64,000 bases of DNA from Hyperoodon ampullatus (Eukaryota > Chordata > Mammalia > Artiodactyla > Ziphiidae). Made by a program: the position numbers and the translations under genes. The first letter of the stretch is position 1. Each line of letters opens with the position of its first letter. Positions 53,640-64,000 of the stretch are shown in pieces. The stretch covers positions 28,009,980 through 28,073,979 of the forward strand of contig OX457074.1 of assembly GCA_949752795.1 (NCBI GenBank), in the 5' to 3' direction. The notes under the pieces were generated by a model, which ran no database searches, was not told where the DNA came from, and worked only from the letters and a program-made list of their open reading frames with translations.

Positions 53640-53780
53640 ACAGTGGCCCACTAGAACAGAAGTTCAGTAAGGGCAAGGGCTTGTGTAGGTTTTGTTCATT
53701 TGTTTCTCCTCAGTGCCCAGAACAGAGCTTGGCATATAGTGGGTACCTAATAAATATTTGTTGAGTGAATGAATTAGTTT
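53640..53780 (+). repeat. L2-type 3' end
   Basis: CAGTGCCCAGAACAGAGCTT, GGCATATAGTGGGTACCTAA, TAAATATTTGTTGAGTGAAT: the canonical 3' core. Confidence 0.8.
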
Positions 53781-53934
53781 CCTTTTTCCACGACCAGTCA
53801 TGAAAATAAGTGAATGGTTGGCAAGGAAAGGACAATGTGAAAGGAATTTTTTGTTTGTTTGCTTGTTAAGCAGGTAGTAACTCTGGATTTCTACGGAAGC
53901 ACTGGCTACAGGTTTTGGTAAAACTAAATGGAGC

Positions 53935-54085
53935 TTCCTTTAATTCTGTTCTCCCTGCTTCATCTTTCTCTTTTCTTCTTCCCGCTTTTCTGCCTTCTAC
54001 ATCTCTATCCCTCTAGGTCCTCCTTCTCTCTCCCCTTCTTCCACTCCTTTTTCTTCCATGGATTTTCTTCTCTTTGTATTCCCAC
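53935..54085. repeat. Polypyrimidine tract
   Basis: About 150 bases almost wholly C and T on the plus strand (CTCCCTGCTTCATCTTTCTC, TTTTCTTCTTCCCGC, CTCCTTCTCTCTCCCCTTCT). A low-complexity purine/pyrimidine strand-asymmetric stretch with no coding sense. Confidence 0.7.
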
Positions 54086-54489
54086 TTAATCTAAAAAAAA
54101 AAACAAAATTCACTGCCTGTTAATGTGAGCTACTGCGAGTACTCAGCCAGGATATCTACTCCAGGTTACTTAAAATATAGATGTGGGAAATAACATGGGT
54201 TAAAAAATAAATATTAAATCCATGGTCTCCTACTCTCCTTCTACCTTTAAGGCCCACTTCATTTCTTCTTGCAATACAGAAAAGAAGTGATGGTGGTCCA
54301 GATAATTCAGACTAACCCTCCCACTAAGGACTACTAAAACAAAAGAGACAATGTATTCCTCAAAACATCTGTTTGGAAACATCTGGTAGGTTAATAAGAG
54401 TGAAAACTATCAGGGGTAAAGAGAACAGGGAGGTGATTCTAAGATTTGGGGTCCTTGTGCCCTAAGGTCCTTTGCTTTTGACAGCAACT

Positions 54490-55250
54490 GAAGTCCAGAG
54501 TAAGTATCACCTCGCACACATTAAGACAACTGTTATCAAAACAAAAACAAAAAACAGAAAATAACAAGTGTTGGCAAAGATGTAGTGAAATTAAAATACT
54601 TGTGCATTGCTGGTAGGAATGTAAAATGGTGCGACCACTATGGAAAACATTATGGCAGTTTCTCAAAAAATTAAACAATGACCATATGACCCAGCACTTC
54701 CACTTCTGGGTATATAACCAAAAGAATTGAAAGCAAGGACTCAAACAGATATTAAACACTCATGTTCATAGCAACATTATTCACAATCACAAAAAGGTGG
54801 GAGCAACCCAAGGGTCCATCAACAGATGAATAGATTTTTTTTAATGTGGTATATACACACCATAGAATAGTACTCAGCCTTAAAAAGGGAGGAAATGCTA
54901 CACATGCTATAACATGGATGAACCTTGACAACATTGTGCTATGTGGAATAAACCAGCAGCAAGAAACAAATAACTGTCTGATTGTATTTGTATGAGGGCA
55001 TCTAGAGTAGACAAATTCTTCGAGAGTAGGAAGGGTGATTGCCATGCAGGGGGTGGGAAGGAAGGATGGGGAATTGTTAACTGGATGCACATATAGCGTC
55101 TTCAGTGTGGTAAGATGAAAAGACTTCTGGAGATTAATTGCAGAACAATGTAAATGTACTTTACTGTACACTTTAAAATGACTAAAATGGTAAACTTCAT
55201 GTTAACAGAGTTTTTACTGCAATTTTAAAAAATTTTCATGGTTAAGACAG
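54490..55250 (+). mobile_element. LINE-1 3' end
   Basis: GTGTTGGCAAAGATGTAGTG, ATTGCTGGTAGGAATGTAAA, TATGACCCAGCACTTCCACT, TTCATAGCAACATTATTCAC, AGGTGGGAGCAACCCAAGGG, GAATAGTACTCAGCCTTAAA, AACATGGATGAACCTTGACA, GGTAAACTTCATGTTAACAG. Classic 5'-truncated L1. Confidence 0.9.
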
Positions 55251-56003
55251 TAAATTGTGCATTGTACCACAATTTTTGAAAGAAGAACAAAAATTTAAAA
55301 CGACAAACCATGCAAAAACTACCAAAAGAAAGTAGGCATTATGGCAAAAAAGCATGAGTGGAAGTAAAGAGGGATGCTTCATAATGATGGTATGCTTCAT
55401 TCACCAAGAAGACATAAGAGTTCTGAATTTGTGTGTGCCTAATATACATAGCCTCAAAATATAGAAAGCAAAACCATGGACAGAATTGCAAGAAGGTAGA
55501 GACAAATCTACAAATATAGTGGAAGATGCATATATCAGTAACTGTTAAAACGAGCAGATGGAGAGCTAGTAAGAAATAGATCTGAACAACTGGATAAGCA
55601 GACCTTACCTAATAGATATATAGAGAATACTGCAGCCACAAGTGCAGATCACAAATTCTTCTCCAGTCTACATGGAATGTTTATGAAAATGCTGGGCCAT
55701 ATGACAAGTCTCAACAAATTCAAATGCTCTAAATCATACAGAGTACATTCTCAGACAGTGATGCAATTAAGATAGAAAACAAGAAAAAACGTAAGCAAAT
55801 ATCTACATATTTGAAAATTCTATATACTCCTAAATAACTCGTGGATTTAGAAAATCACAGTGGGAACTAGAAAATATTTTACACTGGAAGTTTTTGAAAA
55901 TATTACATCCCAGAATTAAGATGTAGCTAGAGCCGTGCAAACACGGAACGTTTTTAAAAGCATGTAATAAAAAAAATGAGCCTGATATAAGAATAAGCAA
56001 AGT

Positions 56004-56338
56004 AGGGGCTTACCTGGTGGCGCAGTGGTTAAGAATCTGCCTGCCAGTGCAGGGCACATGGGTTCGAGCCCTGACCCAGGAAGATCCCACATGCCGCGGC
56101 GCAACTAAGCCCGTGCGCCACAACTACTGAGCCTGCGCTCTAGAGCCCGCGAGCCACAACTACTGAAGCCCGCGTGCCTAGCGCCGGTGCTCCGCAACAA
56201 GAGAAGCCACCTCATTGAGAAGCCCGATCTCCGCACCAAAGAGTAGCCCCCGCTCACCACAACTAGAGAAACCCCACGCACAGCAGCAAGGACCCAGCGC
56301 AGCCAAAAATAAAATAAAATAAACACATTTAAAAAAAA
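56004..56338 (+). mobile_element. CHR SINE, long tail form, nested in L1
   Basis: GGGGCTTACCTGGTGGCGCA head, GGGTTCGAGCCCTGACCCAG, repeated CAACTACTGAGCC/GAAGCC blocks, end AGCGCAGCCAAAAATAAAAT. L1-type sequence lies on both sides. Confidence 0.9.
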
Positions 56339-57093
56339 GAATATTTTAAAAAATGTTAGTTTCCTTTCTGAAGATATAAAGGAAGTTTTAAAAAAAAGTA
56401 TAAACAAAGTATTCTTCTGAGAGTTTCCTTTACGCACAAAGTGCAAATAAATGGAAACAGTCAAAAGTTAATTCTTTGAAAAGACTAATAAAATTAGTAA
56501 ACTCCTCCTGGGACTAGTTAAAGCACAAATAGTGCCAAAAAAATGAAAAAGGGAACATTTCTACAGATTTTTCAATCATTAAAAAGACACTGAGATAACG
56601 TCATGAACAGCTGTATGCCAATAAGTCTGAAAATTTGATTGAAATAGACAAGTTCCTTGAAAATACAATTTTCCAAACTGGCACAATTAGAAATATAAAA
56701 CCAGACTAGTCCTATATCTACTATTTTAAATTAGGTCTATAATATAAAATCTTCCTGCAAAGAAAACTCCAGGCCCAGACAGCTTCATCAGTGAGTTCAC
56801 TGAGTTATATTTAAGGAAATAATAGCACCAATCTAATTTTCCTTCAAAGAATAGAAAAAGGAAATAATACCTAACCATTTCATGAGGTCCGCACAACCTT
56901 GATACCAAAACCTAACAAAGACATTACCAAAAAGAAAAATAACAGGCTAATCTCACTTATAAACTTTAATGTAAAACTACACAAATGATCAGCAGAATGA
57001 ATCCAGCAATATGTAAAGAAGTTAATATACATCACAACCAAGGTGGGCTTTTCTATGAATGTTAGTTTAGTTTAACGTTCAAAAATCAGTCAG

Positions 57094-57302
57094 GGGCTTC
57101 CCTGGTGGCGCAGTGGTTGAGAGTCCGCCTGCCGATGCAGGGGACACGGGTTCGTGCCCCGATCTGGGAAGATCTCACATGCCGCGGAGCGGCTGGGCCC
57201 GTGAGCCATGGCCGCTGAGCCTGCGTGTCCAGAGCCTGTACTTCGCAACGGGAGAGGCCATAACAGTGAGAGGCCCGTGTACTGCAAAATAAATAAATAA
57301 AT
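57094..57302 (+). mobile_element. CHR SINE with 13-bp duplication, nested in L1
   Basis: GGGCTTCCCTGGTGGCGCAG head to TACTGCAAAATAAATAAATA tail. A perfect target-site duplication AAAAATCAGTCAG occurs at 57081-57093 and 57303-57315, so this is a full, recent-looking insertion. Confidence 0.94.
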
Positions 57303-57774
57303 AAAAATCAGTCAGAAAAAAATGTTGAATAATATTTAGCACTATTTATGATTTTTTTAATGTATGTACTAGTAAAATAGGAATAAAAAGGAATTTTCTG
57401 AGCTTGATAAAGTGTGTGCAAAATTTTCAACAAACACACCAAATAGTGTAGAAAGCTTCAAACATCATACCAAGTAGTGAAATGTTGAAAGCTCTCCCTT
57501 TGAACTGGAAACAAGGATGCCTGCTCTGACCACTTCTATTTACCGTCGTAATGGAGGACCAGGCCCGTGCAGAAAGCAGTACAAGAAAAAAGTAAAAGGT
57601 ATACGTTTGGAAAAGAAGAAACACTGTTTACAAGATGACCTGATACATACGTTTAAAAATCCACAAGTAAACAATTAGAATTAACAAATGAGGTGAGTAA
57701 GGTTACTAACATCAATATTAAAATGTATTTCTACATACTAGTATATACTATATAAAAGAATAATCAGGTAGAAT

Positions 57775-58320
57775 ATAAAAAAGTTTAAAAAGATATACAT
57801 GCACACCAATGTTCATAGCAGCACTATTTACAATAGCCAAGACATGGAAGCAACCTAAATGTCCATCGACAGATGAATGGAATATTGCTCAGCCATTAAA
57901 GAATGAAATAATGCCATTGCAGCAACATGGATGGACCTAGAGATTATCATACTAAGTGAAGTAAGTCAGAGAACGGTAAATATTATATGATATCACGGAT
58001 ATGGAATCTAAAAAAAGATAATACAAATGAACTTATTTACAAAACAGAAACAGACTCACAGACATAGAAAACAAACTTATGGTTACCAAAGGGGAAGGGG
58101 GCGAGGGATAAACTAGGGGTTTGAGATTAACAGATACACACAACTGTACATAAAATAGATAAACAGCAAGGATTCACTGTAGAGCACAGGGAACTATATT
58201 CAATATCTTGTAATAACCTGTAATGGAAAAGAGTCTGAAAAAGAATAATCACTTTGCTGTACACTGAAAACTAACACAATATTGTAAATCAACTATAGGT
58301 TAGTTTAAAAAGTTTTTTTT
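57775..58320 (+). mobile_element. Cetartiodactyl LINE-1 3' end
   Basis: TTCATAGCAGCACTATTTAC, AAGACATGGAAGCAACCTAA, GACCTAGAGATTATCATACT, AGATAATACAAATGAACTTA, AAACTTATGGTTACCAAAGG, AGCACAGGGAACTATATTCA, GCTGTACACTGAAAACTAAC. This 3' UTR with the ATGATATCAC and CAATATCTTGTAATAACC blocks is the younger L1 type of cetartiodactyls. Confidence 0.9.
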
Positions 58321-58515
58321 AAATAACGGGAAATCATCAAAAAAAATAATAAATCTTACAACAGTGGTAAAATAGTGAATACATAGTTAGGTATCTGTTG
58401 GAATGTGTACCAGAACTCTATGCAGAACTAACCATTGTGGAAATCGACATAAATGAGAGGCATCATGTGTGGCAGACATGGAGCTGTCATCTAGATGTCC
58501 TTCAAGAGAGAGCGT

Positions 58516-58712
58516 GGGCTTCCCTGGTGGTGCAGTGGTTGAGAGTCCGCCCGCCGATGTGGGGGACACGGGTTCGTGCCCCGGTCCGGGAAGATGCCAC
58601 ATGCCGCGGAGCGGCTGGGCCCGTGAGCCATGGCCGCTGATCCTGTGCGTCCGGAGCCTGTGCTCCGCAACAGGAGAGGCCACAACAGTGAGAGGCCCAC
58701 GTACCGCAAAAA
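58516..58712 (+). mobile_element. CHR SINE, young type
   Basis: GGGCTTCCCTGGTGGTGCAG...GTCCGCCCGCCGATGTGGGG...CCCCGGTCCGGGAAGATGCC...AACAGGAGAGGCCACAACAG...AGGCCCACGTACCGC plus A-tail. Close to the consensus. Confidence 0.92.
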
Positions 58713-58744
58713 AACAAAAATAAAAGAGCTTTCTGCTCAGCCAT

Positions 58745-60390
58745 GCAGATGTGGCCTGCACGCAGCCTCCAGCTGCAGAGAGCTGCCTTGCCTGAGGTTA
58801 CATGAGCATACATCCAGTGACACACGGGACAGGGACATACTTAGGGCCATTTTCAGCTAATGCACGATATTCCAAAGCTCTTGGCCACTCCCTGCTGCGC
58901 TGACGGAGTGCCATGGGGCCAGCATTGCTGTTTGAGCCTTTGCTGTGCCTGACCTTGCTGCCTCCCCTCCCTTCCCCAAGTGTCGAGCCCTCATAAACAT
59001 CTTGCACCTCAAAGTCGGTCTCTGCCTCTGCTTCTGAAGACTCTCACCCGTGACGGCTGGCTCGGGAGAGATCTGAGGAAGCAGGTGATAAGATGAGGTT
59101 CAGAGCCAGCCAGCGAGGAGGTCCCCCTTACTGATGGTAGGTGGGTGGGACTCAGACAGCCCTTGACACAAGGTGCTGGTTCTGTTGTTCACATCCTTCT
59201 GTTGGCACATGAGGAAGGTGTCCTGGTCGAAGTGAAAGCACTGGCAGAGGTCGTGTATCAGGCCCTTGAGACGTATGGGGGGAATAGTTTTTATAGAGAT
59301 GATTGGTCTGGATGGCTATTGATATGCATCATTGATGTTCTACAGAGAGATGATAAAGAGTTGAAGGTAATGGGCAGTTGAAAGCCAGGTGTGAAAACCA
59401 GAGGCCTCCTTGGTTGCATAAAATGAAGCTCTTGTCTCCTACAGCGACAAGGCAGAGAAAGCTAAGGAACAAGACAATGAAGATTAAACGCCCAGCAGAG
59501 GCTGGTCAGGCCCTGGATGGGATAGAGACATATGGGCGATGACACTGAAGATTTTGGCTTCCTGGACTCCTGTGGACCTTCTGAGCCTGCAGAAGTGGCC
59601 CATCATCCCCGAATCCCCAGTAAGAACTAGCACTCCCATGTGCTGGAACACCATGCAGAAGAGCCTAGGTTCCTCGGAATTCCCCCTCCTTAGTCACTAT
59701 TCCTATCACTAGCTTAAGTCACAGTCTGTGGCAGCTAGGGACACGCTGAGGGGTTATATCCCACAAAAGTGCTGCAAGCCCAGCCAGTATGCCAGGGACT
59801 GGATTCTAAGGGTGCTTGGTCAAGGGGGCCAGAATATAAATGTGGGTTCAGAGGAGTCTATTGACTTGGGAGTGCTCTCCTGGGATACAGGATTCAACAT
59901 CCTGGTAAGGGTCTCGGGTGCAAACTCACTGTTAGAAAAGTTGAAATCCCAGAATTGCCAGGAAAGAAGGTGGAGGAAGAAATTAAAAAGCTTAAGAATG
60001 AGCTATGTAGACCTGGAAGTGCCAGACACACCCAGTCCTCCTTCAGGGAAGGACACTCTGCCCGGCTGTGGGGAATGCACAGCCTGGATGTGCAGCTCCC
60101 GGGGGCCTGCCTCAGCTGCTGAGTGCTGCTTTGCCTAGGGTCGCTCTCTTCCTGCCCTTCCCGGGCAGCCTGGGTTTCATGACTCAGCATATGGACATTT
60201 CAGCCCAACACCGGACACTCTCACAACAATAAATGCTCCCAAGCACACCAGGGTAGCCAAAGCTTTGTCAGGTCTGGATCTGATTTCTTCCTCTGCCCAA
60301 TTCTGCTGCTTTCCTTTTCCCTCATAAACTCTTGTGCTCCAAACTCCATTAAACATCTGTTTCTGGACACCCTGACCTGCATACCATAAT
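58745..60390 (+). mobile_element. Possible degenerate LTR-type element
   Basis: Two ends share a loose order of blocks: a CTGCAGAGAGCTGCCTTGCC (58773) / CTGCTGAGTGCTGCTTTGCC (60116) pair, a pyrimidine-rich tract, a poly(A)-like CTCATAAAC (58990 and 60321) and a following CATCTTGCACC / CATCTGTTTCTGG segment. Between them, up to about 135 codons are open near 59728-60138 with no domain I recognise. This resembles an old LTR element with two diverged LTRs. It could also be unique sequence; primer-binding site and domains were not established. Confidence 0.35.
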
Positions 60391-61411
60391 CCTGGGTTTA
60401 AAGACTCCAAAAAGTTTCAGGAGATCAGTTCACCCACAAATGCTCTATAGATTATATACAACCGTATCAAAATTTCCAAATTTTGAACTTCTTGCAATAT
60501 TTTTGCTCATACAACACATTTATTTCCAAAGAGTATTGCCCATAGTAAGTTTTTGAAAATAGAAAGTAAACAAATATTCTGTGGGACTATATTCAAGGAT
60601 TGACAGATTTGGAGGACAGACACTTTATATTCTATACAATATATATATATGGTCAGGACAAAGGCAAACATTATAAAAAAGTATAAAATAGACCAAAAGA
60701 TACAAACACAATAGAATGATAAACCAATTCTGGAATTTATTAGGAGATGCAAAGGGCTAAGAATTATCAAGACGCTCTTGAAGAAACAGGAAGTAGGTGG
60801 ACTTGCTCTACCAGATATTAAAACTTACTATAAAGCTACAGAAATGAAGGCAATGTGGTTTGGGTACAAATACATAGAAACGAGAGAACACAGAGACAAG
60901 CAGATCCCATTTGAATGCTTGATTTACATCAAAGGTGAAACTGCAGAGCAGTGATGAAAGTCTTTGTCATTATATGGTTCTAGGACAGTTGGATGCCCTT
61001 ACAGAAAAAAATGAAACCTTACCTCCACCCCGCCCCATAAACAAAAATTAACTCCAGGTGGATTGTAGGTCTAACTAGGAAAGACAAGACAATAAAGCTT
61101 CTAGAACAGTACAGACCAAAAGAAAATGGAAATATTCTCTCATCTGTGCTGTTCAGTACAGGTAACTGAAGGGCTGAATATTTTAAATTTTTATTTCATT
61201 TTAATTAACTTTCATTTAAATAGCCACAAGTGGCTGCCATATTGGGTAGTTCAGAACTAGAAGGTAATATTGAAGACTTATCTTCATGACCTGAGGATAG
61301 AAAAGACTTCTTCAACAGCATATAAAAACCACTAACCAAAAAGAAAATAAATAAACTTAACTGTATTAAAATTAAGAATTTCTGTGCATGTAAACATATC
61401 ATGATATACTT

Positions 61412-61452
61412 TGATGAAAGAAAGAAAGAAAGAAGTAAGAAAGAAAAGGAGC
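61412..61452. repeat. GAAA/AAAG microsatellite
   Basis: AAGAAAGAAAGAAAGAAGTA then AGAAAGAAAAGGAGC inside the 60.4-62.3 kb L1 fragment. Simple tetranucleotide expansion. Confidence 0.75.
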
Positions 61453-61931
61453 ACAAAGGCAAGTCACAAGTAGGAAGAGATATTTGCAACACATAACAAA
61501 GGCTCATATCCAAAATATATAAACAACTCCCACAGATAAAAAGGAAAAAACAAACAACCCCAAAGTAGGTAAAAGACTTCAACAGGCAATTCCCCCCCAA
61601 TAAAAAAAAAATCCAAATGAACAATTAACATGTTCAAAGTGTTTAACCTCAGCAATAATCAGGGATATACAAATTAAAATCATAATGAGATAACATGACA
61701 CGCCAAGCAGAATGGCTAAAATCTAAAAGATTGACAAAGCAGACTGGTGGTAAGAATGTGGACCAAGGGAATCTCTCAAATAGAGTTGGGTGAAAGTTTA
61801 GATTGGTATAACCACTTTGAAAACTGTTTGGCGGCATCTGCTAAAATGAACCTATGCTATAAACCAGCAGTCTCACTTTAGGAATATGCCCAACAGAAAT
61901 ATGTGAACTTGCACATCAAAAGACATACACA

Positions 61932-62141
61932 GGGCTTCCCTGGTGGCGCAGTGGTTGAGAGTCCGCCTGCCTATGCAGGGGACATGGGTTCGTGCCCCGG
62001 TCCGGGAAGATCCCACATGCCGCGGAGCGGCTGGGCCCGTGAGCCATGGCCGCTGAGCCTGCGCGTCTGGATCCTGTGCTCTGCAGCAGGAGAGGCCACA
62101 ACAGTGAGAAGCCCGCGTATCGCAAAAAAAAAAAAAAAAAA
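61932..62141 (+). mobile_element. CHR SINE with 14-bp duplication, nested in L1
   Basis: GGGCTTCCCTGGTGGCGCAG head, near-consensus body, 24-base A-tail. Duplication AAAAGACATACACA-type flanks it (61918-61931 and 62142-62155), interrupting an L1 3' end. Confidence 0.94.
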
Positions 62142-62336
62142 AAAAGACATACACAAGAGTGCTCATAGCAGCATTATTTGTAATAGCCGGAAGTTGGGTA
62201 AAACCTGTTAGCCGTAGCAGGAAAATAAGTAAACAATCAAATCATCATGTTGTACAACTTAAATGTATACAATTTTATCTGTCAGTTATAACTCAATAAA
62301 TCTGGTAAAAAGAAACTATATAAAAGTGAACCTATA

Positions 62337-62560
62337 GGGCCTCTCTGATGGCACAGTTGTTGAGAGTCCCCCTGCTGATGCAGGGGACATGGGTTCGTGA
62401 CCCTGTCCGGGAAGATCCCACATGCCACAGAGCGGCTGGGCCTGTGAGCCATGGCCGCTGAGCCTGCGCGTCCGGAGTCTGTGCCTCGCAACGGGAGAGG
62501 CCACAACAGTGAGAGGCCCACATACAGCAAAAAAATAAAGTAAAATAAAAAATAAAGCGT
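62337..62560 (+). mobile_element. CHR SINE, diverged young type
   Basis: GGGCCTCTCTGATGGCACAG head, GGGACATGGGTTCGTGACCC, body and GAGAGGCCCACATACAGC tail with A-rich end. ACCTATA occurs on both sides (before 62337 and near 62562), a partial target-site duplication. Splits L1 sequence. Confidence 0.88.
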
Positions 62561-62564
62561 ACCT

Positions 62565-62995
62565 ATAAAAAAAGTAAGTAAACTGCTACAGTCATACAGT
62601 GGCATACTACACAGCCATGAAAAAGAATGAACAACTGTTATATTCAACAACATGAATGAATCTCACAAAGGATGCTGAGCCAAAAACATCAGTTACAAAA
62701 GAGTCCATACCCTGTGGTCCATTTATACAAAGTTCGAAATGCAAGAAAATCCAGCTATAGTGTTGAAAGATACATGCTTAGCAAGGAGATGATTGCCATA
62801 AAATTCAGGCCTGAGGTCACCTCCAAAGGAAGGTTAGGGAGCATACGTGAGCATTCTGAGTTGCCTTACGTAATGTTCTGGAATGTGGATCTTTGCTTTG
62901 TGATAAAACAATGAGCTGTCCATCTCTGTTTCATATGTTTTTGTGTGTGTTCTATTTCACAATTAAAATGGTCAAAAGAAAACAGAAAAGGTTAC
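62565..62995 (+). mobile_element. LINE-1 3' tail
   Basis: GTCATACAGTGGCATACTAC, ACAGCCATGAAAAAGAATGA, GAATGAATCTCACAAAGGAT, GAGTCCATACCCTGTGGTCC, ending near CACAATTAAAATGGTCAAAA. Probably continues the 60.4-62.3 kb element beyond the SINE at 62337. Confidence 0.75.
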
Positions 62996-63409
62996 AAAAT
63001 ATTGGGATGAATGTTTGCAAACCCTGTATGTTATATGTTTGAGTTTTTGGCTTTTTTTTTTATCATGTTATCTTATTTTTTTTAAGCCTCGATACTCTGT
63101 GGAGGGTCCTAACATTTACCTACTAGTGCTCCCTGGCCAGACTATTTGGTGTCGGGGGAGATAATCTGGGGGACAAGAAGTGCAGGTTGCAGCAAGAGAC
63201 AGTATGAGTGGGCACATGGTACCAGTCTGCCCTGGAGAAGCAGCAGCATCTTTGCACCAAAACCACCATTGGATTTTTCCTTTCCAGCCTCAGTGAAGGC
63301 AGAATGGAAGAAGCAGCCCCTTAGTCTAGTTTTACGGTCCTGTCATGCACTCTTCCCCACCATCCATGAGGGATAAAGTCCCCAAACTCATTAAGCCGCT
63401 ATGTAAAAG

Positions 63410-63600
63410 TTTCTGTTGTTGCCAGGGGTTGGGGGCAGGAAAGAAGAGGCAGCAACTGTTTGATGGGTATGGAGTTTTCTTTTGGAGTGATGAAAATGTT
63501 TCGAGCTAGAGTTGGGGGTTGCACATCCCGAATGTGTACTAAATGCCACTGAATTGTGCACTTTGGTTAATTTTATGTTTTGTGAATTTCATCCCAATTT
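63410..63600 (+). mobile_element. LINE-1 3' tail fragment
   Basis: GTTGCCAGGGGTTGGGGGCA, GATGAAAATGTTTCGAGCTA, ATGCCACTGAATTGTGCACT, TTGGTTAATTTTATGTTTTG, TGAATTTCATCCCAATTTAA. Typical end of an L1 3' UTR. Confidence 0.8.
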
Positions 63601-63789
63601 AAAAACAAATAAATAAAAATTTAAAACTCAGTGGATAGATTTAACAAACAAAAGACTATATTTTTCTCCTTCCTAATAAAGGCAGAAATATTTCTTTCTA
63701 AAAGGAAATAAATAGACTTTTAAAGAATTTCTGGCATCCCCAAACTTACCTAGTTGCTGTTTCTTGCTTTTTTCTTTTTTTTTCCCTAA

Positions 63790-64000
63790 AAATTTTATTT
63801 ATTTATTTATTTATTTGGCTGCGTTGGGTCTTCGTTTCTGTGCGAGGGCTTTCTCTAGTTGTGGCAAGCGGGGACCACTCTTCATCGCGGTGTGCGGGCC
63901 TCTCACTGTCGCAGCCTCTCCTGTTGCGGAGCACAGGCTCCGGACGCGCAGGCTCAGTAGTTGTGGCTCAAGGGACCAGTTGCTCTGCGGCATGTGGGAT
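63790..64000 (-). mobile_element. CHR SINE cut by the window end
   Basis: Minus-strand copy: TTTATTTATTT tail at the low end, GCTGCGTTGGGTCTTCGTTT, GTTGCGGAGCACAGGCTCCG, then GGCATGTGGGAT at the last base. The tRNA-like head lies beyond the window. Confidence 0.9.

Larger units (their letters stand above)
55260..57770 (+). mobile_element. LINE-1 body fragments with two nested SINEs
   Basis: L1-type blocks in plus orientation: ACCATGGACAGAATTGCAAG, AATATAGTGGAAGATGCATA, AGAGAATACTGCAGCCACAA, GAACAGCTGTATGCCAATAA, AAACTCCAGGCCCAGACAGC, GATACCAAAACCTAACAAAG, AGGATGCCTGCTCTGACCAC. Reading frames are destroyed. CHR SINEs sit at 56004-56338 and 57094-57302. Confidence 0.75.
60420..62330 (+). mobile_element. 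LINE-1 ORF2/3' fragment with nested SINE
   Basis: TGGAATTTATTAGGAGATGC, GGTGGACTTGCTCTACCAGA, GAAGGCAATGTGGTTTGGGT, AAAAATTAACTCCAGGTGGA, AAGCTTCTAGAACAG, GACTTCAACAGGCAATTCCC, CACTTTGAAAACTGTTTGGC, then after the SINE (61932-62141) GCTCATAGCAGCATTATTTG and ACAATTTTATCTGTCAGTTA. Confidence 0.82.

Noticed and set aside
58387..58860. Many open frames across SINE copies (for example at 58.4-58.8, 61.9-62.2 and 38.7-39.0 kb)
   Set aside because: They are translations of CHR SINE sequence, repeated at each copy; not genes.

Overview
This is mammalian nuclear DNA, almost certainly from a cetacean. The window carries about 17 copies of the tRNA-derived CHR SINE family (cetacean/hippo/ruminant). Many are of the young type with an intact tRNA-like head, a CCGCAAC...GAGAGGCCC tail, a short A-tail and readable target-site duplications, the form abundant in whales and dolphins. 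LINE-1 pieces, MIR, L2 and MER5A fill most of the rest. There are no bacterial features, CRISPR arrays or operons, and I did not find a new biological system.

Two protein-gene loci can be recognised by exon-by-exon reading, both on the minus strand. (1) RDM1 (RAD52 motif-containing 1): five consecutive coding exons between 27510 and 22493, all open, phase-compatible and ending at a natural stop, with an AATAAA signal at 22204-22209. The two exons for the N-terminal RRM are expected at higher coordinates and were not found. (2) An LRRC37-family gene (leucine-rich repeat-containing 37) starts only about 170 bp beyond the RDM1 poly(A) signal and runs from about 22036 to 1730. Seven exons are recognisable: signal-peptide/proline-rich repeat exon, three LRR exons, the cysteine-rich exon, the long acidic exon and the transmembrane exon. 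It is badly damaged, with three in-frame stops in the first exon, a MER5A at its end, missing early LRR exons, a 71-bp LRR exon, and a SINE plus frameshifts and stops in the long exon. I call it a pseudogene.

From 28 kb onward no gene was identified. 28-49 kb is a mosaic of SINEs, L1 3' ends, MIR/L2 and unassigned sequence. 49.47-51.35 kb is a strong CpG island with no recognisable coding exon, bordered by an AT-rich tandem repeat; it looks like a promoter (possibly bidirectional) for a gene or lncRNA outside what I can read. 51.6-53.8 kb is rich in old L2-like sequence. 54.4-64 kb is layered L1 with nested CHR SINEs and a possible degenerate LTR-type element at 58.7-60.4 kb. All L1 fragments that I could orient lie on the plus strand, antisense to both genes.

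Identifications rest on recall of family sequences and on reading splice sites by eye; no alignment or database search was run.
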